Assembly: GCF_013004105.1 (NCBI RefSeq)
Contig: NZ_CP053085.1
Span: 3,844,001-3,908,000 of the forward strand
Source: Gemmatimonas groenlandica
GTDB taxonomy: Bacteria; Gemmatimonadota; Gemmatimonadetes; Gemmatimonadales; Gemmatimonadaceae
Reading direction: 5' to 3'
DNA length: 64,000 nucleotides
A program made the translations under genes and the position numbers. This document shows positions 51,658 to 60,246 of this stretch, piece by piece. The notes beneath the pieces are model-generated. The model was not told the DNA's origin, made no database searches, and saw nothing but the letters and a program-made list of their open reading frames with translations. Every line of letters starts with the position of its first letter. Position 1 is the stretch's first letter.

Positions 51658-51867
51658 TCGAATCTCTGATGGAGCCAACGGCCACGATCGGGGGTATCGG
51701 CGAAACGGTGACATCGTCGCCAGTCGGTTTCATTGCTTGGATACCACGGGGCCGCGATGGCTTTGGCCATCACGACCGTACCCTCCCCAGTATCGGCCTG
51801 GCACCGTGGTTCTTCAGGATCTGGAATCCGCATTCTTCAGTCAGGATTCCCTCATCTCGAAATTCGC

Positions 51868-51882
51868 TATACTTCTCTTATG
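51868..51882 (+). promoter_or_regulatory. Promoter-proximal TATACT next to the DUF411 start codon
   Basis: TATACT (51868-51873) is followed by 6 nt and then ATG 51880. No ribosome binding site exists in the gap, so transcription would begin at or next to the start codon (leaderless mRNA). No good -35 element is visible. Confidence 0.55.
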
Positions 51883-52401
51883 AGCCAGCATCCGGACGCC
51901 CCCCTGCCGCCCAGCCGCCGCGACTTTCTCGCCACCGCCGCTCAGCTCGGTCTCGCCTCGTTGGCGGCCGTCGTTGGCGCGCGCGAACTGGTCGCCCAGC
52001 CCACCCCGAAGCGGCCGACGGCGGCCGCGCTGCCGCCCATGACGGTCTACAAAGACCCGAATTGCGGCTGCTGCACCGAATGGGTGAGCCACGTGAAAAA
52101 GGCCGGATTCGTGGTCACCGTGCGCGACACAGCCGACATGTCGAGCGTGAAGGCGTCGTTCGGTGTGCCGGCGGCCCTGGAATCCTGCCATACGGCCCGG
52201 GTCGGTGCCTACGCGATCGAAGGGCACGTGCCGGCCGACCTGATCCAGAAGCTGCTCCGCGAGCAGCCGGTGGCGCGCGGACTGGCGGTGCCCGGCATGC
52301 CGATGGGCTCTCCCGGGATGGAGCAGGGATCGCAGAAGGATGCCTACGACGTGGTGCTGTTCGACAAGGCCGGCAAGACCCGGGTGTTCGCGTCGCGTTG
52401 A
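51880..52401 (+). CDS. Tat-exported DUF411 metal-binding protein
   Basis: 173 aa. Tat motif in PSRRDFLATAAQLGLASLAAVVGA. The DUF411 core has MTVYKDPNCGCCTEWVSHVKKAGF (C62, C64, C65), VPAALESCHTARVG, and GYAIEGHVPADLIQKLL-type sequence, with a Met-rich segment (VPGMPMGSPGMEQG) typical of copper handling. Proteins of this family are often found in copper-resistance regions. It lies just beyond the cco locus and may serve the same copper economy. A GNAT gene overlaps its stop (TGATG). Confidence 0.9.
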   Translation: MSQHPDAPLPPSRRDFLATAAQLGLASLAAVVGARELVAQPTPKRPTAAALPPMTVYKDPNCGCCTEWVSHVKKAGFVVTVRDTADMSSVKASFGVPAALESCHTARVGAYAIEGHVPADLIQKLLREQPVARGLAVPGMPMGSPGMEQGSQKDAYDVVLFDKAGKTRVFASR

Positions 52402-52928
52402 TGGCCACCGACACGGAAACGGCCGCGGTAGAAAGCTCGGCCTGGCCCCTGCGCGTCGAGCACGCGCACGACGATGACGTGCCTGAGATCGTGGCGCTCA
52501 ACAACATGTTCGCCCCCGACGGACTCACGCTGCATCGCAGTGAAGCCTTCGTGGTGAGCCACCTCGCCGACTATCAGGTGGTGCGCGGCGCCGACGGGAA
52601 GCTGTTGGGCCAGGTGGCGCTCGACGAGTACTCCCCCTCGCTGGTCGAACTGGTGTCGCTCGCAGTGGCGCCCGACGCCCAGGGACATGGCCTCGGCCAG
52701 CGACTGATCACGGCTGCCGAAAAGCTCGCTATGGAGCGCGGCTACCCGGAGCTGTTTGCCATTTCTCTGGCCGAACCGCTCTTTCTGCGCATGGGATTTC
52801 ACGAATCCACGATTCTGCGCTATCCCGAGAAAATCGCCCGTTATCGCGCGATCTCCCGCTCAGAGCTCTCGATTGGCCGGAAGTTCTGTTTCGCGAAAAA
52901 GCTGACGCCGTTTCCAACGGCGGGCTGA
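52401..52928 (+). CDS. ArgA-like GNAT N-acetyltransferase
   Basis: 175 aa, GNAT fold: LRVEHAHDDDVPEIVALNNMFAPDGLTLHRSEAFV, LVELVSLAVAPDAQGHGLGQRLITAAEKLAMERGY (acetyl-CoA loop), ELFAISLAEPLFLRMGF. The layout resembles N-acetylglutamate synthase-type GNAT domains, but the substrate is unproven. ATG 52401 overlaps the DUF411 stop. Its last 88 nt lie antisense to the acyltransferase gene. Confidence 0.85.
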   Translation: MATDTETAAVESSAWPLRVEHAHDDDVPEIVALNNMFAPDGLTLHRSEAFVVSHLADYQVVRGADGKLLGQVALDEYSPSLVELVSLAVAPDAQGHGLGQRLITAAEKLAMERGYPELFAISLAEPLFLRMGFHESTILRYPEKIARYRAISRSELSIGRKFCFAKKLTPFPTAG

Positions 52929-53581
52929 CGGCGCAGACGTAGTCGTCGAGCGGTCACAATGACCGCTCGGGCGCCGGCACTCTGTACTTTGCGGCTCGGA
53001 CCTGCCGCCATCGGCGTGAGAATGCGGATCTCAAACGTCGCCTGCCGCAGGGCGGCGACCCGTGGCAGATGCGCCAATAGCGTTTCGTCGCCCACCCAGC
53101 AGAGGGTCTCGCCCTGGCCGTCGGCGGCGTAGGTCGACAGCGCCATAGGGACCACCGGCACCCCGCTGACCACCGCCGCTTCCAGCAACGACGAGCGGAA
53201 CGGCAGCACCTGCCGACCGGTCGAGGTGGTGCCCTCGGGGAAGAGCACGACCCGACGGCCGTTCTGCAGCGCCTCGCTGAGCCGCGTGACGGCGCGTCGC
53301 AGATCGCGTTTCCGGCGGCGATCAATCCAGATCACCCCGAGTGCCTCGCCCAGCGCCCCGACCAACGGCCACTCGCGTACGTCGCTCTTTGCGACGAAGG
53401 TGCAGTCGTAGTGCGCCACCATGGCCACGATGTCGATCCACGAGAGATGGTTCGCCACCAGCAGCGCCGGTCCGGGCGGCAACTGCCCGACCGTGTGCAC
53501 GTCGATACGCAGCAGTCGCAGCACGCCACGACAGAGCCATCGTACGCCGAAGCGGACGAAGCGGCAGGCGACGTCGCGCAT
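52841..53581 (-). CDS. PlsC-family acyltransferase (ornithine-lipid type)
   Basis: 246 aa. Catalytic box NHLSWID (HX4D), then FPEGTTSTG and PVVPMALS, the lysophosphatidic-acid acyltransferase motifs. An N-terminal hydrophobic segment (FGVRWLCRGVLRLLRID) precedes them. Its start overlaps the stop of an OlsB-like gene (TGATG), so it is probably OlsA: it would add the second acyl chain to lyso-ornithine lipid. A general 1-acylglycerol-phosphate acyltransferase is the alternative. The 3' end overlaps the GNAT gene by 88 nt. Confidence 0.85.
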   Translation of the reverse strand: MRDVACRFVRFGVRWLCRGVLRLLRIDVHTVGQLPPGPALLVANHLSWIDIVAMVAHYDCTFVAKSDVREWPLVGALGEALGVIWIDRRRKRDLRRAVTRLSEALQNGRRVVLFPEGTTSTGRQVLPFRSSLLEAAVVSGVPVVPMALSTYAADGQGETLCWVGDETLLAHLPRVAALRQATFEIRILTPMAAGPSRKVQSAGARAVIVTARRLRLRRQPAVGNGVSFFAKQNFRPIESSEREIAR

Positions 53582-54486
53582 CAGCCGAACAGCGACGCGT
53601 AGCTCCGCGCATCCATGTCGCGCACGTCGAGCAACACGAGAAAGTCGGTGGTTCCGAAGGCTTGGTCGAGCGCGGGTGCGCCACACACCTTGGCGCCCAG
53701 CGACAGATATCCTTCGAACAGCGGCGGGAGGGTGGCGCTGAGCGACGCGGCGTCGATCAGCGGTCGAGCGCGGCCGTCATCGGGAAGTGCTCTCGCGGCA
53801 GGACGCGGACGCACCAGAATCCGGTCGTGGAACGCGCCGCGCGCATGCAGTGCCCGCCAGGCCTCGACGGCCGGCTCCACGTCGACACCGGGGAGCGAGC
53901 AGCAACCGAACAGGTAGCGCTTGTCGTTCCACTGCAGATAGCGCGCGATCCCCTTCCATAGCAGACGAAGGACACGCCCCGATCGATGGGCGGGGTCTAC
54001 GCAGGCGCGCCCGATTTCGACGGCGCCCATGAGCAGGCTTCCCGGTACGGCACCAAGTTCGAAGAGCGTGGCGCTGTAGAACCCATGACGCGTGGCGGCC
54101 ATGATCGCGGTTTGCAGACGGTAGGTGCCGACCACGGCACCGGAGCTGCGATCGCAGATCATGAGGTGGTGAAACCAGGGATCCCGTTCATCGGCCTCAC
54201 GCGCATTCGTCGCCGCCGCCGTTGTTGCCGTCGTCGTGGCGTCGTCGTGCGTTCCTTCACCGAGCTCTTCGCAAAACACCCGGTATCGCAGCGACTGCAC
54301 CGCATGCAGATCCTGGCGGGACCACGCGAAGCGCAGCACGTACTTGCCGGTTTCGACGATACCAGGCGGAATGCCGTCCACGTGGTGCGGGAAGACGTCG
54401 GCCTCGAGCGGTGCGACCGTGTGCGATCTGTCGCCAGCCGGCGTCAGGTAGGGGGTGTTCGACGCGTCGAATGCGCGAGCGAGCAT
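53581..54486 (-). CDS. olsB: OlsB-like ornithine N-acyltransferase (GNAT fold)
   Basis: 301 aa. The pattern RFAWSRQDLHAVQSLRYRVFCEELGEG, VVGTYRLQT, VEIGRACVDPAHRSGRVLRLLWKGIARYL and YLFGCCSLPGVD matches the hemolysin-like/OlsB family that transfers a 3-hydroxyacyl chain from ACP to ornithine. A low-complexity insertion (DDATTTATTAAATNAREADE) sits after the first motif. It is followed by a PlsC-type gene, giving an olsBA pair for ornithine lipid synthesis. Confidence 0.85.
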   Translation of the reverse strand: MLARAFDASNTPYLTPAGDRSHTVAPLEADVFPHHVDGIPPGIVETGKYVLRFAWSRQDLHAVQSLRYRVFCEELGEGTHDDATTTATTAAATNAREADERDPWFHHLMICDRSSGAVVGTYRLQTAIMAATRHGFYSATLFELGAVPGSLLMGAVEIGRACVDPAHRSGRVLRLLWKGIARYLQWNDKRYLFGCCSLPGVDVEPAVEAWRALHARGAFHDRILVRPRPAARALPDDGRARPLIDAASLSATLPPLFEGYLSLGAKVCGAPALDQAFGTTDFLVLLDVRDMDARSYASLFG

Positions 54487-54655
54487 GTGGCCTCCAGTGG
54501 TCGGTGACGTCCGTGGCTATGTGCTCGGACGGTTCAACCTGAGGCGTGGTAGTACCGAACCGGCGCGTAATTGACCACGGATCGGTCACTGGCCGGCAAC
54601 GGTCCGCACCGGCTGCACTGGCCCCGACGCGGCACTGGGGTGAGCTTTCCCCACC

Positions 54656-55420
54656 ATGTCCCCACAGTTTGTCGACCCCTCGCTGCCCAAGCGGATTGAT
54701 CGCTGGCGCAGCCCCGCGCTCGGTCTGGAAATGCCGATCGTGTCGTACGGATGGCGCGGTCAGCCCATCCTGCTCTTCCCGACGGCCGCGGCTGATTTTC
54801 TGGAGAACGAGCGCTTCTGGTTGATCAAGGCGATCGAGCCGCTGCTGATGCAGGGACGCATTCGCGTGTTCTCGATCGACAGCATCAACAAGCTCGCGTG
54901 GATGGACCGCAGCTTGCCGGTGCCGGAAGCAGGCCGACGTCAGGCCCTCTATTCGCGCTACATCGAAGACGAGGTGGTGCCGTATATCCGCCACGTCTGC
55001 GGCGATGGACAAGCGCGGGCCATTACCACCGGTGCGAGCTTCGGCTGCTTCCACGCCGCCAACGCACTGTTCCGTCGCCCCGACCTCTTCGGCGGCTTGA
55101 TCGGCATGAGCGGCTTTTACGACTTGTCGCCGAGCTACTTCAAGGGCTACACCGACGACAACTGCTACTTCAACAATCCGATGTGGTACGTCGCGAACAT
55201 GGAGGGCGGCGCCCTCGATACGCTGCGACATCACACCCGGATCGCGATCGTGGCCGGGCAGGGGGCGTACGAAAAGCCCGACGCGACCCGCGTGTTCCAC
55301 GACCTGCTCGATCGCAAGCAGATCGGACATACCTTCGATCTGTGGGGGCATGACGTGAACCACGACTGGCCGTGGTGGCGCAAGATGCTGCCGCACTATC
55401 TGGAGCGAATCGGATGCTGA
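54656..55420 (+). CDS. Esterase-family alpha/beta hydrolase
   Basis: 254 aa. EMPIVSYGWRGQPILLFPTAAADFLENERFWLI, then the nucleophile motif ITTGASFGCFHAANALFRRPDLFGGLIGMSGFYDLS (Ser in G-A-S-F-G), and a C-terminal His in WGHDVNHDWPWWRKMLPHYL. Matches the putative esterase (enterochelin-esterase-like) fold; substrate unknown. It heads a five-gene overlapping operon to 60228 and starts divergently from olsB. Confidence 0.88.
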   Translation: MSPQFVDPSLPKRIDRWRSPALGLEMPIVSYGWRGQPILLFPTAAADFLENERFWLIKAIEPLLMQGRIRVFSIDSINKLAWMDRSLPVPEAGRRQALYSRYIEDEVVPYIRHVCGDGQARAITTGASFGCFHAANALFRRPDLFGGLIGMSGFYDLSPSYFKGYTDDNCYFNNPMWYVANMEGGALDTLRHHTRIAIVAGQGAYEKPDATRVFHDLLDRKQIGHTFDLWGHDVNHDWPWWRKMLPHYLERIGC

Positions 55421-56742
55421 CGAACAACAGTCGTGCGTTTTGGGTAGCGGGTTTGGGGTTGACCATGGGCATGCCCATGGCGGCTACCGCACAGGTGGCC
55501 GCGAAGAAGCCGGCCGCGGCCACGGCCGTTTCCATGAAGGACGCCTCGCTCGAGGCGCGTGTCGCCCATGTGCGACGACTGCTGCGCAACACGCCGTTGG
55601 TGGACGGGCACAACGATCTGCCGTGGGCGATGCGTGAAGCGGCGAAGGATCCGCTCGATGTCGTGGCGTATGATCTGCGTCGCAAGACGGCTGGCATGAC
55701 CGACATCGCGCGCCTGCGCAAAGGCATGGTGGGCGGACAGTTCTGGTCGGTGTACATCCCCGGCGAAGTGCGCGACTCAGGCTACGCGCGCATTCAGCTC
55801 GAGCAGATCGACATCGCCAAGCGCACCATTGCGCGCTATCCCGATGTGTTCGTCCCGGCGTTCACTGCCGCCGATGTGCGCAAGGCGTACGCGCAGGGGA
55901 AGATCGGCTCCCTGCTGGGCATGGAAGGCGGCCACGCGATCGAGAATTCGCTGGGGGCCCTGCGCTCGTACTACGAACTCGGCGCGCGATACATGACGCT
56001 CACGCACAACGTGACGCTCGATTGGGCCGATGCCGCCAACGATGTGCCGCGCAACAAGGGACTCACGGCGTTCGGCAAGGAAGTCGTTCGCGAAATGAAC
56101 CGGCTCGGCATGCTGGTCGATCTGGCGCATACGTCACCGGCGGTGATGAGTCAGGCGCTGTCGGTGACGGAGGCGCCGGTGATCTGGTCGCATGCCGCCG
56201 CCCGCGGTGTCACCGACGTACCGCGCAACGTGCCCGACTCCATTCTCGCCCGCCTGCCGAAGAATGGCGGCGTGGTGATGATGACGTTCGTGCCGGGCTT
56301 CGTGTCGCAAACGGTGGCGAACTACGGGGCGCAGGTGACGGCCGTGCGCGACTCGATCGCCAAACGCTATCCCCAAGACAACGACGCGCAGTTCAAGGCG
56401 GTGGCGGCGTGGCGCGAAACGCACCCCACCCCGATCGCGACGATCAATGACGTGGCCGACCATCTCGATCACATCAAGCAGATCGCCGGAGCGGCGCACG
56501 TAGGCATCGGCGGTGATTTCGACGGCATCACGGAAACCGTTCAGGGGCTCGAAGATGTCTCAACGTATCCGACGCTGTTCGCCGAACTGCTGAAGCGCGG
56601 CTGGACCGACACGGAACTGAAGGGACTCGCCGGCGAGAACGTGCTGCGTGCCCTGAAGGGTGCCGAATCGGTGTCGGCCTTACTGCGCAAAGCGCGTCCA
56701 GCCTCCACGAAGACCATCCAACAACTCGACGGACGCCGCTGA
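55414..56742 (+). CDS. Secreted M19-family membrane dipeptidase
   Basis: 442 aa. Signal peptide AFWVAGLGLTMGMPMAATAQ. Zinc-site and family blocks: TPLVDGHNDLPWAMREA, GGQFWSVYIPG, LLGMEGGHAIENSL, YMTLTHNVTLDWADAAND, MLVDLAHTSPAVM, VIWSHAAARGV, and VGIGGDFDGI. M19 renal-type dipeptidases cleave dipeptides, often including D-amino acids. ATG 55414 overlaps the esterase stop by 7 nt. Confidence 0.95.
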   Translation: MLTNNSRAFWVAGLGLTMGMPMAATAQVAAKKPAAATAVSMKDASLEARVAHVRRLLRNTPLVDGHNDLPWAMREAAKDPLDVVAYDLRRKTAGMTDIARLRKGMVGGQFWSVYIPGEVRDSGYARIQLEQIDIAKRTIARYPDVFVPAFTAADVRKAYAQGKIGSLLGMEGGHAIENSLGALRSYYELGARYMTLTHNVTLDWADAANDVPRNKGLTAFGKEVVREMNRLGMLVDLAHTSPAVMSQALSVTEAPVIWSHAAARGVTDVPRNVPDSILARLPKNGGVVMMTFVPGFVSQTVANYGAQVTAVRDSIAKRYPQDNDAQFKAVAAWRETHPTPIATINDVADHLDHIKQIAGAAHVGIGGDFDGITETVQGLEDVSTYPTLFAELLKRGWTDTELKGLAGENVLRALKGAESVSALLRKARPASTKTIQQLDGRR

Positions 56743-57914
56743 TGAGCCTCGATCGCCGCACTTTCCTGAAGCACTCTGCGCTGCTCGGTGGCGCGGTGGG
56801 TCTGGGTCTTCCCACGGCCGCTCACGCGTTTACCGCCGACGGTCTGCGCCCGTTGGTGTATCGCCCGGAAGCGGGCACGGCGCAGCCCAAGCCGTTGCGT
56901 ATTCTCATCTTGGGCGGCACCGGCTTCATCGGACCGAATCAGGTGGAGTACGCGCTGGCGCGGAAGCACAACGTCACGCTGTTCAACCGCGGCAAGACGA
57001 ACGCGACGCTGTTTCCGAAGGTCCCGCGCATCATCGGCGATCGCAATGTGTCCGGCGGGCACGATGGACTGAAGAAGGGAACGTGGGACGTCGTGATCGA
57101 CAATCCCACGCGTAATCCGATGTGGGTGCGTGGCGCCGGTGAAGCGCTCAAGGGACGCGTGGGCCAGTACATCTTCGTGTCCACGATCTCGGTCTTCAGC
57201 GACAACTCGATCGTGGGCATGGACGAGAGCGGTCCGCTGCACAAGCCGGGCGATCCGTCGGTCTGGGCCAGCAACGACGGTGCGAATTACGGACCCAACA
57301 AGGTGCAGTGCGAGCTCGATGCGAAGGCGCAGTTCGGCGAGGACAAGGTCACCGTCGTGCGTCCTGGATTGATTGTCGGACCCGGCGACTTGAGCGATCG
57401 CTTCTCCTACTGGCCGGTGCGCATCGACAAGGGCGGTGAGATTCTCGCGCCCGGCACGCCCAACGACGCGGTGCAGTACATCGACGCCGAAGATCTGGGG
57501 CAGTGGATGGTGCGCGTCGCGGAGAATCACGCCATCGGCACCTTCAACGCCACGGGCCCGAAGTCGCCGACGAACATCGCGGAGATGCTGTACGGCATCA
57601 AAGCCGTGACCAGTAGCGACGCACGCTTCACCTGGGTGGCCGCCGATTTCCTCGCGGAGAACCAGGTGCGGGCGTGGAGTGACATGCCGGTGTGGATGCC
57701 GCCCACGGGGCGCACGGCCGGCTTCATGTCGGTGAATTGCAGCAAGGCGTTCGCCGCCGGGCTCACTCTGCGGCCACTGGCCGATACGGCGAAGCACACG
57801 CTCGACTGGTACAAGACGCGTCCGGCCGCCGAGCAGGAGAAGGCGCGGGCGGGGCTGGCGCCGGAGAAGGAGAAGACCGTGTTGGCGGCGTGGCACGCCA
57901 AGGTGGGGAAGTGA
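56742..57914 (+). CDS. Tat-exported NAD-dependent epimerase/dehydratase-like protein
   Basis: 390 aa. MSLDRRTFLKHSALLGGAVGLGLPTAAHA is a textbook Tat signal (RRTFLK). The mature part is an extended-SDR fold: RILILGGTGFIGPNQVEYAL, NVTLFNRGKTN, DVVIDNPTRNPMW, YIFVSTISVFSDN, TVVRPGLIVGPGDLSDRFSYWPVRI. The classic YxxxK is NYGPNK here. It is about 45-50% identical by eye to the next gene, which lacks the signal. An exported NAD-binding enzyme must carry its cofactor through Tat. Start shares one base with the M19 stop (TGATG). Confidence 0.9.
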   Translation: MSLDRRTFLKHSALLGGAVGLGLPTAAHAFTADGLRPLVYRPEAGTAQPKPLRILILGGTGFIGPNQVEYALARKHNVTLFNRGKTNATLFPKVPRIIGDRNVSGGHDGLKKGTWDVVIDNPTRNPMWVRGAGEALKGRVGQYIFVSTISVFSDNSIVGMDESGPLHKPGDPSVWASNDGANYGPNKVQCELDAKAQFGEDKVTVVRPGLIVGPGDLSDRFSYWPVRIDKGGEILAPGTPNDAVQYIDAEDLGQWMVRVAENHAIGTFNATGPKSPTNIAEMLYGIKAVTSSDARFTWVAADFLAENQVRAWSDMPVWMPPTGRTAGFMSVNCSKAFAAGLTLRPLADTAKHTLDWYKTRPAAEQEKARAGLAPEKEKTVLAAWHAKVGK

Positions 57915-58957
57915 GCACTGCGCGTGTCGTCGCACCGTTGCGCGTGCTGGTATTGGGCGGCACGGGTTACATCGGCCCGCATCTGGTGGAGCACGCCTTG
58001 GCGCGTGGTCACACGGTTACGCTGTTCAATCGCGGCAAGACCAAGCCGGGGTTGTTTCCGAAGGTCGAGAAGCTGATCGGCGACCGCAGCGATCCGAACG
58101 GACACGAGGCGCTGAAAGGGCGCACGTGGGATGTGGTGTACGATTTGCCGACCACGAATCCGCAGTGGATCGTGAACGCGGCGGCGGTCCTGAAGGGCAA
58201 GGTGGCGCAGTACGTGTTTGTGAGCAGTACGGCAGCGTACAAAGATTTCACGCGCTCGTTTCCCGACGAGACGCACCCCACGCAGGAGCCGGCGCCGATC
58301 AGTGGCCCCGATGCGGCCGCTGCGCCGTATGGCAACAAGAAGGTGCGCTGCGAGCAGCTGGTGCAGGACGCATTCGGTGCCGGCGCCACGGTGGTGCGGC
58401 CGGGGCTGATCGTGGGTCCCGGCGATCTCACCGATCGGTTCACCTACTGGCCGGTGCGCATCGAGAAGGGCGGCGAGATTCTGGCGCCGGGTACAATTGA
58501 CGATCCGGCGCAGTGGATCGACGTGCGCGATCTCACCGAGTGGATGGTGCGTTTGGGCGAGAGCCGTACGGGCGGTGTGTTCAATGCCGTCGGTCCACGC
58601 ACGGTGTGTGGCATCGGCGAACTGCTGTACGGCATCAAGGCGTGCTTCAACAACGACGCGCGCTTCACGTGGGTGCCGACGTCGTTCCTCACCGCGCAGA
58701 AGGTACGCTCGTGGGTGGAGATGCCGGTGTGGTCGTTCACTGGCGCCAGTACGGTGGCGTTCAGCACGAGTGTGATCGAGAAAGCGCTGGCGTCGGGGCT
58801 CACCTTCCGTCCGCTGGCCACCACGGTGCGTGATGCGCTCACCTGGTATCACGCACGTCCGGCGGCGGAGCAGGAGAAGTTGCGGGCTGGTATCGCGCCT
58901 GAGCGCGAGCGTGAAGTCTTGGCCGCGTGGCACGCCCAGCAATCCGGAGCCAAGTGA
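57911..58957 (+). CDS. NAD-dependent epimerase/dehydratase-like protein, cytoplasmic paralogue
   Basis: 348 aa, the tandem partner of the preceding gene but with no signal peptide. LRVLVLGGTGYIGPHLVEHALARGHTVTLFNRGKTKPGLFPKVEKLIGDR opens the fold; PYGNKKVRCEQLV replaces the catalytic YxxxK region as YGNKK, and RPGLIVGPGDLTDRFTYWPVRI is shared nearly exactly with the paralogue. Start GTG 57911 overlaps the upstream stop (GTGA). Substrate unknown, probably a sugar or nucleotide-sugar. Confidence 0.88.
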   Translation: MSTARVVAPLRVLVLGGTGYIGPHLVEHALARGHTVTLFNRGKTKPGLFPKVEKLIGDRSDPNGHEALKGRTWDVVYDLPTTNPQWIVNAAAVLKGKVAQYVFVSSTAAYKDFTRSFPDETHPTQEPAPISGPDAAAAPYGNKKVRCEQLVQDAFGAGATVVRPGLIVGPGDLTDRFTYWPVRIEKGGEILAPGTIDDPAQWIDVRDLTEWMVRLGESRTGGVFNAVGPRTVCGIGELLYGIKACFNNDARFTWVPTSFLTAQKVRSWVEMPVWSFTGASTVAFSTSVIEKALASGLTFRPLATTVRDALTWYHARPAAEQEKLRAGIAPEREREVLAAWHAQQSGAK

Positions 58958-60228
58958 TCCGTCGCGTCATGGCGAAGCTGGTGACGGTGGAAGAAGGCGA
59001 GTGGCGGGCCACGCTACTCGCATTTTCTTTCTTCTTTTTCTTGTTGGCGAGCTACTTCATTCTACGTAGCATTCGCGACGCGATCGGCGTAGCCGCCGGT
59101 ACGGCCAAGCTCCCGTGGCTCTTCACGGGCACGCTGATTGCGACGCTGCTGGCCAATCCGCTGTACGCCACGATCGTGTCGCGCCTTCCGGTGCGACGCT
59201 TCATCCCGATCGTGTACCGGGTGTTTGCCGGCTTGCTCGTGGTGTTCGCCTTCGCGGTATACAGTACCGGTCCCGCCGAAGAGAAGTATCTCGGTCCTGC
59301 CTTCTGGATCTTCATCAGCGTCTTCAGCCTCTTCGTGCCCTCGGTGTTCTGGGGCTTCATGGCGGACACGTTCTACAGCGATCAGGGCAAGCGCCTCTAC
59401 GGCTTCATCGGTGTCGGTGGCACGTTGGGTGGGATGTTCGGCTCGAAGTTCACCTCGCTGATGGCGACGCAGGTGGGAACGCCGATGCTGATGTTGATGT
59501 CGGTGCTGCTGCTCGAGTGCGGCGTGCAGATGCTCCGCAAATTTCCGCCCAGCTTCCGTGCGGAAACGCGCGATCGCGAAGAGGCAAAGCGCTCGGTGGG
59601 TGGTGGCTCCCTGGCGGGGATCACGCATGTGCTGCGCTCTCCGTACCTGCTTGGCATCTGTCTCTTCATGCTGTTGTTCACGATCGGCACGACGGTGCTG
59701 TATTTCCAGCAAGCCGAGATCGTAGGCGCGAAGTTCGCGGATCGTGAGTCGCGCACGGCGTTCCTGGCGAATCTCGACTTCTATGTGCAGCTGCTGACGG
59801 TGCTGGCGCAGCTGTTCATCTCGGGTCGCGTGATCAAGTGGATCGGCGTCGGGATGACACTCGCGATCCTGCCGCTGGTGAGCGTGATCGGCTTCGGCGC
59901 GCTCGGCGTCTGGCCGTCGCTCTCGCTGTTTGTGGCCTTCACGGTGATTCGTCGCGCCGGCAACTATGCGTTCGCGAACCCTGGCCGTGAGGTGTTGTTC
60001 TCGGTGATCCCCGCCGAGGACAAGTACAAGGCCAAGAACTTCATCGACACCTTCGCGTACCGCAGCGGCGACCAGATCGGCGCGTGGAGCTACGCCGGCA
60101 TGTCGGCCGCCGGTCTCGCGGTAAGTTCCATCGCACTGATCGCGGCGCCGATGAGCGCGGTGTGGCTGGTCGTGGCAATCTGGCTGGGGCGGCGACACAC
60201 GGTCATGTCGAAAGCGGAGTCGTTGTAG
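58954..60228 (+). CDS. ADP/ATP carrier-like (NTT family) or MFS-type transporter
   Basis: 424 aa with 11-12 membrane segments. GEWRATLLAFSFFFFLLASYFILRSIRDAIGVAAGTAKLPWLFTGTLIATL opens it, matching the bacterial members of the nucleotide-transporter/MFS-like group. The start GTG 58954 overlaps the preceding stop (GTGA), as in other junctions of this operon; ATG 58969 is the alternative. The substrate is unknown; a nucleotide or peptidoglycan fragment would fit the operon context but is inference. Confidence 0.75.
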   Translation: MIRRVMAKLVTVEEGEWRATLLAFSFFFFLLASYFILRSIRDAIGVAAGTAKLPWLFTGTLIATLLANPLYATIVSRLPVRRFIPIVYRVFAGLLVVFAFAVYSTGPAEEKYLGPAFWIFISVFSLFVPSVFWGFMADTFYSDQGKRLYGFIGVGGTLGGMFGSKFTSLMATQVGTPMLMLMSVLLLECGVQMLRKFPPSFRAETRDREEAKRSVGGGSLAGITHVLRSPYLLGICLFMLLFTIGTTVLYFQQAEIVGAKFADRESRTAFLANLDFYVQLLTVLAQLFISGRVIKWIGVGMTLAILPLVSVIGFGALGVWPSLSLFVAFTVIRRAGNYAFANPGREVLFSVIPAEDKYKAKNFIDTFAYRSGDQIGAWSYAGMSAAGLAVSSIALIAAPMSAVWLVVAIWLGRRHTVMSKAESL

Positions 60229-60246
60229 CGGCTTCACGAACTGCTC

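Noticed and set aside
50092-51669. 525-aa and 330-aa frames antisense to the chemoreceptor gene
   Set aside because: Low-complexity shadow frames; the chemoreceptor signalling hairpin is on the other strand.
54487-54655. Further small gene between olsB and the esterase gene
   Set aside because: No frame with coherent composition; the stretch is best read as a divergent promoter region, though no clear hexamers are visible.
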